Positions 7,836 to 13,958 of a stretch of DNA of 22,583 nt are shown here, piece after piece. How positions within the stretch are numbered: the stretch's first letter is position 1; every line of letters starts with the position of its first letter. The stretch comes from Planctomycetota bacterium. Its GTDB lineage: Bacteria > Planctomycetota > Phycisphaerae > Tepidisphaerales > Tepidisphaeraceae. The stretch lies in contig JAEZED010000140.1 of assembly GCA_023417885.1 (NCBI GenBank), positions 1 through 22,583 on the forward strand, written 5' to 3'. Under the pieces are notes generated by a model. That model saw nothing but the letters and a program-made list of their open reading frames with translations. It made no database searches and had not been told where the DNA came from. Made by a program: the position numbers and the translations under genes.

Positions 7836-8054
7836 ATGGGGACCGGCCTGATCGCAGCCGAGCGGATTCGGATGCGGCGCGTGACGCGCCGGCGATGGAC
7901 GATCGGGCTGAGCCTGATGGTGCTGGCGGCGCTGACGGTTGCGGCCGGCGTCGTGATGGCGCTATTCGAGTTTTCGGAGGGCCAGCGGGCGATGGAGGTC
8001 GCAGGTAGCGGCGTGGCCCTCTGGTGGCTGGGCTTCTTCTGGTGCCGCGAGTGA
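7836..8054 (+). CDS. Small membrane protein of unknown function
   Basis: A 72-residue protein with a basic N-terminus (RIRMRRVTRRRW) followed by a strongly hydrophobic helix (IGLSLMVLAALTVAAGVVMALF) and a second, shorter hydrophobic segment near the end (VALWWLGFFW). Positive-inside logic puts the N-terminus in the cytoplasm. The frame is open further upstream to 7551, but that part is Arg/Pro-rich, looks non-coding and overlaps the divergent promoter spacer. ATG 7836 was chosen because a -10-like TAGGCT lies just before it; ATG 7872 is an alternative. The gene ends 13 nt from the stop of the convergent zincin gene. No family is recognised, and it could be a chance frame. Confidence 0.5.
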   Translation: MGTGLIAAERIRMRRVTRRRWTIGLSLMVLAALTVAAGVVMALFEFSEGQRAMEVAGSGVALWWLGFFWCRE

Positions 8055-8067
8055 GCGTTGCGCAGGG

Positions 8068-8451
8068 TCAGGCGTATCCCAGTTCCTCGAGGTCGTCCTC
8101 GTCGAGGCCGAAATGGTGGCCCAGCTCGTGGAGGAGGGTGATCCGCACCTGTTCCACGAGGTCCTCCCTGTCCTCGCTGGCGTCCTCGATGTCCTCCCTG
8201 AAGAGCGTGATCACGTCCGGGAGGCGGGCGTGATCCTCGATATGCCGGTCGGTCAGAGGAACGCCTTCGTAGAGGCCCAGGAGCAGCTCATCGTCCGCCA
8301 TCCCCAGCTCCCGGAGCTTGCGGCGGGAGGGGCGCGGCTCGATCCGGATCGGCACTTCCGCCTCGATCGTGGCGCGCCATCGCTCCGGCAGGCGAGAAAT
8401 TGCCTGGGCAACAAGGTCCGAGAACTCGACATCGGTCACGTCAAACGGCAT
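8068..8451 (-). CDS. Small zincin-like metallopeptidase (DUF1025/MetI-type)
   Basis: A 127-residue protein with HELGHHFGLDEDDLEELGY at its C-terminus. HELGH (108-112) is a zincin-type zinc motif, and the acidic tail after it matches the small single-domain bacterial family often annotated as metallopeptidase family protein (PF06262). The PF number is from memory. Residues 60-90 (YEGVPLTDRHIEDHARLPDVITLFRE) also fit that family. The frame stays open upstream to 8571, but the extra residues are Arg/Pro-rich and overlap the promoter region of the divergent sppA gene. The start MPFDVTDVEF at 8451 matches the usual family length and has TACGAT 12 nt upstream. No signal peptide is present, so it should be cytoplasmic. 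The physiological substrate is not known. Confidence 0.82.
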   Translation of the reverse strand: MPFDVTDVEFSDLVAQAISRLPERWRATIEAEVPIRIEPRPSRRKLRELGMADDELLLGLYEGVPLTDRHIEDHARLPDVITLFREDIEDASEDREDLVEQVRITLLHELGHHFGLDEDDLEELGYA

Positions 8452-8463
8452 GATGCACCGCAC

Positions 8464-8469
8464 ATCGTA
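8464..8469 (-). promoter_or_regulatory. -10-like box TACGAT before the zincin gene
   Basis: On the minus strand TACGAT precedes ATG 8451 by 12 nt, implying a leader of only about 5 nt. No clear -35 is seen. It helps to choose the 8451 start over the longer upstream frame. Confidence 0.35.
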
Positions 8470-8552
8470 GTTCGAAGACCCCACCGGCCGCGCCCCACGC
8501 GACGGCCGCGACGCCCCGGAACGGATTCCCGGGCAGAAACGAGGCCGGCCCC

Positions 8553-9566
8553 ATGCCAAAGCCGCTTGCACTTTCAGGGATGATGTTTCTCGTGCTGGGT
8601 CTGCTCAGCGGATGCTCCATCCCCAGCTTTCTCATCACGCCCGTCTCCAGCAGCCCCGAGCTGAAGGAGACGGTCGTCGCCGACGGCACGCGCAAGCACA
8701 AGATCGCCATCATCCCCGTCGAGGGGATGCTCATGAACACCCGCATGGGCTCGGGCGGAATTCTCGGCGCCGAGGAAAACAAGGTCAGCCTCTTCAAGCA
8801 GCAACTCGACGCCGCGGCCGCGGATGATCGCGTCGAAGCGGTCATCCTCCGCATCAACAGCCCGGGCGGCACCGTCGCGGCAAGCGACCTGATGTACGAG
8901 CTGGTGCGCGACTTCAAGCAGAAGACGGGCAAGCCCGTCGTTGCCACCTGCCAGGACGTCTGCGCCAGCGGCGGCTACTACATCGCCAGCGCCGCCGACG
9001 AGATCCATGTCCTTCCCACGAGCGTGGTCGGGAGCATCGGGGTGATCTTCGAGACATTCGACATCTCCCCCCTTCTCGACAAGATCGGGGTCCGGATCAC
9101 GCCGCTCCAGAGCGGGCGGTACAAGGACTTGGGCAGCCCGTTCAACGGCCTGTCGGACGACGAGCGGGAGATCATGCAGGGGATGGTGGACGAGTTCTAC
9201 GCCCGTTTTGTGGGAGTGGTCCGTGACTCGCGCCAGGTGCGCGACGAGGAGATCGCCTTCGACGGGCGGGTCTTTACCGGACAGCAGGCCTACGAGCAGA
9301 ACCTCGTGGACGCCGTCTGCCAGCTTCCCGAAACGATCGCCCGCGTGAAGGGGATGATCGGGGAGCGGGATGCCCGGGTGGTGATGTATCGCCGGCCGTA
9401 TGGATACACCGGCAGCATTTACGCCAGAAGCGGCGACCTGTCGCCGCGCGCGTCCGAGTCAGCGGCTGGCGCGGATGACCCTTCAGCATGGGTATCGCGC
9501 CTGCCGATGGTAAATCAGGTGAGCCAGGCCCTGGAGCCGGGCTTTTACTACCTGTGGATGCCGTAG
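8553..9566 (+). CDS. sppA: Lipoprotein signal-peptide peptidase, SppA/S49 family
   Basis: A 337-residue S49 serine peptidase. The N-terminus is a lipoprotein signal: hydrophobic MMFLVLGLLSG followed by Cys21 (lipobox LLSGC), so the enzyme should be lipid-anchored on the outer face of a membrane. The core carries INSPGGTVAAS (101-111), the nucleophile Ser139 in CASGGYYIAS and Lys191 in SGRYKDLGSPF. The 52-residue spacing fits the Ser-Lys dyad of bacterial SppA. SppA degrades leftover signal peptides and misfolded membrane proteins. It is the short single-domain form, unlike the doubled E. coli enzyme. It diverges from the zincin gene across a 101-nt spacer. The zinc-ribbon gene follows after 24 nt and is probably co-transcribed. 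An alternative ATG at 8580 would break the lipoprotein signal. Confidence 0.88.
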   Translation: MPKPLALSGMMFLVLGLLSGCSIPSFLITPVSSSPELKETVVADGTRKHKIAIIPVEGMLMNTRMGSGGILGAEENKVSLFKQQLDAAAADDRVEAVILRINSPGGTVAASDLMYELVRDFKQKTGKPVVATCQDVCASGGYYIASAADEIHVLPTSVVGSIGVIFETFDISPLLDKIGVRITPLQSGRYKDLGSPFNGLSDDEREIMQGMVDEFYARFVGVVRDSRQVRDEEIAFDGRVFTGQQAYEQNLVDAVCQLPETIARVKGMIGERDARVVMYRRPYGYTGSIYARSGDLSPRASESAAGADDPSAWVSRLPMVNQVSQALEPGFYYLWMP

Positions 9567-9576
9567 CCCGAAGCCG

Positions 9577-9582
9577 AGGAGG
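9577..9582 (+). promoter_or_regulatory. Strong Shine-Dalgarno AGGAGG before ATG 9591
   Basis: A perfect AGGAGG lies 8 nt before ATG 9591 and fixes that start. It contrasts with the genes in this window that have a -10-like box right at the start codon and no Shine-Dalgarno, as expected for an internal operon gene. Confidence 0.75.
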
Positions 9583-9590
9583 ATACCGGC

Positions 9591-10007
9591 ATGATCGCGT
9601 TGCGGTGCAACAGCTGCGGGCAGGAACAGGAACTGGATGACGCGTTCATCGGCAGCGTGTGCCGTTGCCGCGCGTGCGCCGCCATCCAGGCCGTTCCGGA
9701 ACTCCCCGCCCCACTCGATTCTTCAGCAAGACTTCCCGCACCGGTGATGGAAGGGACGCTGCTTTACTGTCCCGCCCCGGCCGGCGAGCGAAGCAACCGC
9801 CCCAGGACCTGCGCCCTTCCCCAGCGCAAGGCTCCGGCGTCGGCCGACCGGACACTCATCATGGCGATCGGCCTGGCTGCCGCGCTGGCGCTGGGCGCCG
9901 CCGGCGCCGCCATCGCCGTCATCGTCGCCGCCGAAAGGCCGATGGTGCCCGAGTCGCCGCCGCATGTGGCGGTGGATGTCCTGGCCCGATCGATCGACGG
10001 GCCGTAA
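9591..10007 (+). CDS. Zinc-ribbon membrane protein of unknown function
   Basis: A 138-residue protein starting MIALRCNSCGQEQ. Cys6, Cys9, Cys24, Cys26 and Cys29 form a CxxC...CxCxxC pattern that should bind one zinc ion as a short ribbon. A low-complexity Pro/Ala region follows, then one hydrophobic helix (about 90-113, IMAIGLAAALALGAAGAAIAVIVAA) and a short tail. The expected topology is a cytoplasmic zinc ribbon with a single membrane anchor. Zinc-ribbon plus TM proteins of this shape are common but poorly characterised. The start is set by the AGGAGG site. It lies 24 nt after sppA, which suggests one transcript, although a functional link to SppA is only suggested by position. Confidence 0.72.
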   Translation: MIALRCNSCGQEQELDDAFIGSVCRCRACAAIQAVPELPAPLDSSARLPAPVMEGTLLYCPAPAGERSNRPRTCALPQRKAPASADRTLIMAIGLAAALALGAAGAAIAVIVAAERPMVPESPPHVAVDVLARSIDGP

Positions 10008-10130
10008 CACGACACTTCCAAAAGCAGGCGCGGTTTGGCCGCGAATGCGGGCGCCGGTAACATCCGCCCGCTGCCGGCGGGCAGGCCGTGCCTCTTCTTT
10101 CTGCACCTCTCACCTCTTTGTCGTCGCCAC

Positions 10131-10136
10131 GGAAGG
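10131..10136 (+). promoter_or_regulatory. Shine-Dalgarno GGAAGG deciding a GTG start at 10145
   Basis: GGAAGG ends 8 nt before GTG 10145. Neither ATG 10088 nor ATG 10169 has a comparable site at a proper distance, so the GTG is preferred. Confidence 0.5.
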
Positions 10137-10144
10137 TTTGCCTC

Positions 10145-10837
10145 GTGCCCAAGGTCGCATCGCGTGCCATGCCCCGTTCCACCGCCAAGCGCGTGACGCG
10201 ATCGACCCGGGCCAAGCGCCCCGCCTCGCGCGGCGGCAAGGGACAGCGCTCGCCGGCCGCGGGCCTGCCGCGCGGCGTGATCGTCGGTGGAGCGCTGCTG
10301 GCGGCCCTGGGGGTGACGTGCATCCTGCTGGCGATCCTCTCTCCCTCGCCGCTGACGCCCGACGTCACGGCCCGCCTCTTCGTCACGAGCACCGGCGTCG
10401 AGCCGCTGGAGTCGGTGGTCGCCCCGGCTGCCCCCGGCCGCTGGGACACGATCTACATCCACCACAGCAAGACGCCCGGCGGGGACACCTCGACGCTTGC
10501 CGACCTTGCCCGGGCGCGTGGAATCGTCGGCCCGCCGGACCACTTCGTGATCGGCAACGGGGACGGGATGGGGGATGGGGAGGTGCAGGTGACGAGCCGG
10601 TGGAGCGAGCAGTCCCCCGCCGCCTCGCCGGCCCCGGGGGCGCGGATCGAGCCGGGGTGCATCAGCATCTGCCTGATCGGCGATTTTGACCGGATGCGGC
10701 CGACGGAGGCGCAGCGGGCGTCGCTGGCGCGGCTCCTGGGCGTGCTGGAGGATCGCCTGCAACTGGGGGCGGACCGGGTGCTGCAATTGTCACAGGAAGG
10801 ATCGGCGGCCGGGGTCGGTCGGCATTTTGTCCGATGA
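10145..10837 (+). CDS. Membrane-anchored PGRP/amidase_2-like protein, probably without a full catalytic site
   Basis: A 230-residue protein. A very basic N-terminus (RSTAKRVTRSTRAKRPASRGG) is followed by a hydrophobic helix (GVIVGGALLAALGVTCILLAIL), then a periplasmic domain resembling peptidoglycan-recognition/N-acetylmuramoyl-L-alanine amidases: DTIYIHHSKT, DHFVIGNGDGMGDGEVQVTSRW, ISICLIGDFDRMRPTEAQ and a helix ending near LGADRVLQ. The first zinc His (IHHS) is present. Where the family normally shows an H-x-D and a Cys-Pro-Gly, this frame reads LSQEGSAAGVGRHFVR, so two of three ligands appear to be missing. The +1 frame there reads CHRKDRRPGS, which looks more like the family, so a frameshift near 10785 is possible. 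The protein may bind rather than cut peptidoglycan, or the gene may be damaged. GTG 10145 was chosen from its Shine-Dalgarno. Confidence 0.68.
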   Translation: MPKVASRAMPRSTAKRVTRSTRAKRPASRGGKGQRSPAAGLPRGVIVGGALLAALGVTCILLAILSPSPLTPDVTARLFVTSTGVEPLESVVAPAAPGRWDTIYIHHSKTPGGDTSTLADLARARGIVGPPDHFVIGNGDGMGDGEVQVTSRWSEQSPAASPAPGARIEPGCISICLIGDFDRMRPTEAQRASLARLLGVLEDRLQLGADRVLQLSQEGSAAGVGRHFVR

Positions 10838-11159
10838 AGGAATGGTGATCGGTAAGTCCCGGGTTGGCCGGGGCATGAGGCGCGCGGACGAAATGCGTCG
10901 CCGGCGGCGTTTTGGTGACGGGGGGAGCAGGACGTCCCGTAGAATGCGAAGCGGGCATGCACCGCAGGGTGGTGTGTTGGCGCAGCGCGAGTGGGTGAAT
11001 GTGCGTAAGGGGTGCGCTAAGCTACGCTACTCGGGTCGGCACCGTGTTGCCGTCGGCCGGGACGGAGGGCTCGGCCGGGGAGGAAGAGGGTCTGTCGCCG
11101 ACAGCCCGCGCGGCCCAGATTGGTGCCGGATACCGCAGCAGATTTAGCGTCATACGTTC
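10838..11159. other. 322-nt spacer without a supported gene
   Basis: No convincing coding frame was found here; open frames running through it are Arg-rich and look like chance frames of GC-rich DNA. It holds a short perfect inverted repeat, CTGTCG 11092-11097 / CGACAG 11099-11104, a repeated CGGCCGGG (11054 and 11072 region), and the -10-like TAGCGT just before the kinase gene. It probably contains the end of the amidase-like transcript and the kinase promoter. Confidence 0.5.
11145..11150 (+). promoter_or_regulatory. -10-like box TAGCGT before the kinase gene
   Basis: TAGCGT lies 9 nt before ATG 11160, giving an expected leader of only 2-3 nt. There is no Shine-Dalgarno in front of this ATG, which agrees with near-leaderless initiation. 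No clear -35 is seen. Confidence 0.35.
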
Positions 11160-11987
11160 ATGCCTGAACAACTGCTCCACTACAAGATCCTTGACGTCCT
11201 GGGGAAAGGTGCCGCCAGCACCATCTATCGTGCGCAGGATCTGAACACCGGGCGCGTCGTCGCGCTGAAGCACGTCACCCGGGTGAAGCAGAAGGACATT
11301 CGCTACATCGAGCAGATGGAGACCGAGTACGAGGTCTCCAAGTCGTTCACGCACCCGAACTTGCGCCGGGCGCTGATGCTCCGCATCAACAAGACCCTCC
11401 TGATGAAGGTCACCGAGGCGATCCTCGCCCTCGAGTACGTCGATGCCAAGCCGCTCGAGCGCGCCCTACCGCCCGACCTGAACGACGTGCTGGACATCTT
11501 CCTCCAGGCAGCCCTCGGGCTTCAGGCGATGCACCGCATGGGCTACGCCCACTGCGACATCAAGCCCAGCAACCTCCTGGTCGACGGGCAGATGCAGGTC
11601 AAGGTGATCGACTTCGGCCAGGCCTGCCGGATCGGAACCGTCAAGGAGCGCATCCAGGGCACGCCCGACTACATCGCCCCCGAGCAGGTCACCCGCCAGC
11701 CCGTCACCGAGGCGACTGACGTTTTTAATCTCGGCGCCACCCTCTACTGGGCCAGCACCGGCAAGCACATCCCCACCGCCTATCACGCCAAGCGGAAGGG
11801 GGAGAACAGCTTCCTCGTCGACAGCCTCTTCAAGACGCCGCGCGACCTGAACCCGGAGGTGCCGCTTCCGGTCAGCGAGGCGATCATGCAGTCGGTCGCC
11901 ACCAGTCCCAAGCACCGCCCCCAGACGATGGACGAGTTCATCCGCAAGCTCGAGCTCGGAAGGCACGTGCTCAAGGCCGCCCACTGA
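11160..11987 (+). CDS. Serine/threonine protein kinase, PknB/Hanks type, soluble
   Basis: A 275-residue protein made up almost entirely of one Hanks-type kinase domain. Visible motifs are the glycine loop LGKGAAST (14-21), the ATP-binding Lys37 in VALKHV, an alpha-C Glu in the ETEYEVS segment, the catalytic loop HCDIKPSN (131-138), DFG (151-153) and APE (174-176). It should phosphorylate Ser/Thr of proteins in the cytoplasm, since no membrane helix or sensor domain follows the kinase. The residue before the catalytic Asp is Cys (HCD rather than HRD), making it a non-RD kinase, which often does not need activation-loop phosphorylation. It stands alone between a 322-nt spacer and a strong terminator, so it is probably monocistronic. 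Target proteins cannot be read from the sequence. Confidence 0.93.
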   Translation: MPEQLLHYKILDVLGKGAASTIYRAQDLNTGRVVALKHVTRVKQKDIRYIEQMETEYEVSKSFTHPNLRRALMLRINKTLLMKVTEAILALEYVDAKPLERALPPDLNDVLDIFLQAALGLQAMHRMGYAHCDIKPSNLLVDGQMQVKVIDFGQACRIGTVKERIQGTPDYIAPEQVTRQPVTEATDVFNLGATLYWASTGKHIPTAYHAKRKGENSFLVDSLFKTPRDLNPEVPLPVSEAIMQSVATSPKHRPQTMDEFIRKLELGRHVLKAAH

Positions 11988-12030
11988 CAGACATCCGCGC
12001 GGCGGAGCTTTTCCGTCGTCGTTCGCACAG

Positions 12031-12065
12031 AAGCCGGGGCCACGCGCCCCGGCTTTTCATTTTCG
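12031..12065 (+). terminator. Rho-independent terminator after the kinase gene
   Basis: A perfect 10-bp stem, AAGCCGGGGC (12031-12040) pairing with GCCCCGGCTT (12046-12055), with a CACGC loop, is followed by TTCATTTTC. It lies 43 nt after the kinase stop and 43 nt before argG, separating the two transcription units. Confidence 0.85.
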
Positions 12066-12094
12066 TCGCACCTCCGCGGGGCGCGGCGGACTCC

Positions 12095-12100
12095 TAGCAT
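12095..12100 (+). promoter_or_regulatory. -10-like box TAGCAT before argG
   Basis: TAGCAT lies 8 nt before ATG 12109, right after the kinase terminator. That places a transcription start at or one base before the ATG. No Shine-Dalgarno and no good -35 are visible. Confidence 0.45.
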
Positions 12101-12108
12101 GCCGCGCG

Positions 12109-13329
12109 ATGGCAGAATCACCCAGGAAGATCATCCTTGCCTACTCCGGCGGCCTCGACACCAGCGTCATCCTCCCATGGCTCAAGGAGCGATACCCGGG
12201 CGTGAAGCTCGTGGCCTTCGCCTGCGAACTGGGCCAGGGCAGCGAGCTGGCAGGCGTCGAGGAAAAGGCCAGGAAGAGCGGCGCCGACGAGGTGATCGTC
12301 GCAGACCTCCGCCGGGAGTTCGCAGAGCAGTATTGCTTCCCGATGCTTCGCGCCCACGCGATTTATGAGCGTGACTACCTGCTCGGCACGAGCATCGCGC
12401 GCCCGCTGATCGCCAAGGCGCAGGTCGAGGCGGCTCGGCAGACCGGCGCGGACGCCGTCGCCCACGGCGCCACCGGCAAGGGAAACGACCAGGTGCGCTT
12501 CGAGCTGACCTACATGGCCCTGGCGCCGGACCTGAAGATCATCAGCCCCTGGAAGATGGCCGACTTCGAGCTGCGCGACCGCGAATCCGCCGTCGAGTAT
12601 GCCCAGAAGCACGGCATCCCGATCGCCCAGACGAAGGAGAAGATCTACTCCCAGGACCGCAACCTCTGGCACATCAGCCACGAGGGGGCGGAGATCGAGC
12701 ATCCGGACCAGGAGCCGGCGTGGGATCGCTGCCTGACGATGAGCGTTCCACCGGAGCAGGCGCCCGACGAGCCGGAGACCGTGACAATCCAGTTCGAGCA
12801 GGGCAACCCGCGCGCCGTCAACGGGGCCGCGCTGGATGGCGATGCCCTGATCGCGCGCCTCAACGAGATCGGCGGCCGGCACGGCGTGGGCGTCACCGTG
12901 CTCGTCGAGAACCGCCTCGTCGGCATGAAGAGCCGGGGCGTCTACGAGACGCCGGGCGGGACGATTCTCTACGCCGCCCACAACGCGCTCGAGCAGCTCA
13001 CCCTCGAGCGCGACCTGTTCCACTTCAAGGAGCAGATGGCGCTGCGCTACGCGGAGCTGGTCTACTACGGGCAGTGGTTCCACCCGCTGCGCCAGAGCAT
13101 GCAGGCGTTCATCGACCACGCCAGCCGCAGCGTGACGGGCGAGGTGACGGTCAAGCTCTTCAAGGGCCGCGCCACCGCCGTCAGTGCGACCAGCCCCAAC
13201 AGCCTCTACGACCCAGGCCTGGCCAGCTTCAGCATGGAGGGCTACGACGTGACAGCGGCCCGCGGCTTCATCGACTGCTTCGGCCTCCCGATGAAAGTTG
13301 CCGGCCTGCGCGAGCGACAGCCGCGGTGA
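12109..13329 (+). CDS. argG: Argininosuccinate synthase
   Basis: A 406-residue enzyme that joins citrulline and aspartate, using ATP, to argininosuccinate in the penultimate step of arginine synthesis; it is cytoplasmic. The N-terminal ATP-pyrophosphatase loop AYSGGLDTS (11-19) is intact, as are the family segments GATGKGNDQVRFEL (about 119-132), ISPWKM, EKIYSQDRNLWHISHEG and PNSLYDPGLASF near the end. The length matches the family (about 400). The start at 12109 follows the -10-like TAGCAT by 8 nt. No other arginine gene lies next to it, so argG appears to be a single-gene unit here or co-transcribed with the cupin gene that begins 61 nt later. Confidence 0.97.
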   Translation: MAESPRKIILAYSGGLDTSVILPWLKERYPGVKLVAFACELGQGSELAGVEEKARKSGADEVIVADLRREFAEQYCFPMLRAHAIYERDYLLGTSIARPLIAKAQVEAARQTGADAVAHGATGKGNDQVRFELTYMALAPDLKIISPWKMADFELRDRESAVEYAQKHGIPIAQTKEKIYSQDRNLWHISHEGAEIEHPDQEPAWDRCLTMSVPPEQAPDEPETVTIQFEQGNPRAVNGAALDGDALIARLNEIGGRHGVGVTVLVENRLVGMKSRGVYETPGGTILYAAHNALEQLTLERDLFHFKEQMALRYAELVYYGQWFHPLRQSMQAFIDHASRSVTGEVTVKLFKGRATAVSATSPNSLYDPGLASFSMEGYDVTAARGFIDCFGLPMKVAGLRERQPR

Positions 13330-13390
13330 CCGCCGAAATGTCGCAAGCACCGGCGGTGCAGGCGGCATGCGCCTTGCCCCACTGTGACGC

Positions 13391-13906
13391 ATGAGTGCGA
13401 CTGATGTGGCCAACGTCGAGGTGGAGGCGATCAACCTGCCGCCGGGCGAGGATGTGCCGAATCATCCGCGCTGGCCGTTGCTGCTGTACCGGCAGGCCGT
13501 CCCGCACAACGCCGGCGAGGTGGAGCGGCTGATCGAGTCCAACAAATGGGCCGGCGTCTGGCGCAACGGCGTTCATTCCTATCACCACTTCCACACCACC
13601 GCGCATGAGGTGCTGGCGGTCGTGGCCGGACGGGCGACGTTGCAGTTCGGCGGGGAGAACGGGCAAGCGGTCGCCCTCTCGGCTGGTGACGTTGCGATTC
13701 TTCCTGCGGGTACCGGTCACAAGCGCCTCGACGCGAGCAACGACTTTCTCCTCGTCGGTGCATACCCGCAGGGGCAGGAGGATTACGACCTCCAGCGCGC
13801 GCCACCCGGTGACGCCCAGCGCAAGCGCGTGGCGCGGACGCCTCGCCCCGCCGCCGATCCGATCTTCGGCGCTCGCGGCCCGCTCATGCAACGCTGGGCC
13901 GAGTGA
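13391..13906 (+). CDS. Small cupin-fold protein
   Basis: A 171-residue protein with one cupin domain. Motif 1 is HHFHTTAHEVLAVVAG (65-80), with His66, His68 and Glu73 in the metal-binding places; motif 2 is LSAGDVAILPAGTGHKRL (96-113), with His110. It should bind one metal ion. The N-terminal LLLYRQAVP and C-terminal GAYPQGQEDYDLQ resemble the YjlB-type cupins, whose reaction is not established. It is cytoplasmic, with no signal peptide. It follows argG by 61 nt and may share its transcript. It converges with the PEP-CTERM gene across 52 nt. The metal and fold call is firm; the substrate is unknown. Confidence 0.87.
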   Translation: MSATDVANVEVEAINLPPGEDVPNHPRWPLLLYRQAVPHNAGEVERLIESNKWAGVWRNGVHSYHHFHTTAHEVLAVVAGRATLQFGGENGQAVALSAGDVAILPAGTGHKRLDASNDFLLVGAYPQGQEDYDLQRAPPGDAQRKRVARTPRPAADPIFGARGPLMQRWAE

Positions 13907-13909
13907 TCA

Positions 13910-13929
13910 GCGGTGGTCGTCACCACCGC
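13910..13929. terminator. Possible bidirectional hairpin between convergent genes
   Basis: GCGGTGGT (13910-13917) and ACCACCGC (13922-13929) form a perfect 8-bp stem with a 4-nt loop, just after the cupin stop and before the end of the PEP-CTERM gene on the other strand. There is no U-tract on either side, so it is a weak terminator candidate. Confidence 0.4.
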
Positions 13930-13958
13930 GTCATCGCCACCCACGGCATCAGCCTGCC

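Noticed and set aside
8452..8571. Upstream extension of the zincin gene by 40 residues
   Set aside because: The extra residues are Arg/Pro-rich, overlap the sppA promoter region and are not expected for this short family.
10999..11244. An 81-codon frame running across the kinase start
   Set aside because: It overlaps the kinase in another frame and has no support beyond being open.
13330..13390. Inverted repeats between argG and the cupin gene (for example GCACC-GGC-GGTGC)
   Set aside because: Short, GC-only, with no U-tract; not enough to call a terminator.
12118..13434. A 438-codon minus-strand open frame opposite argG
   Set aside because: argG is certain on the plus strand and the antisense frame shows no family motif.
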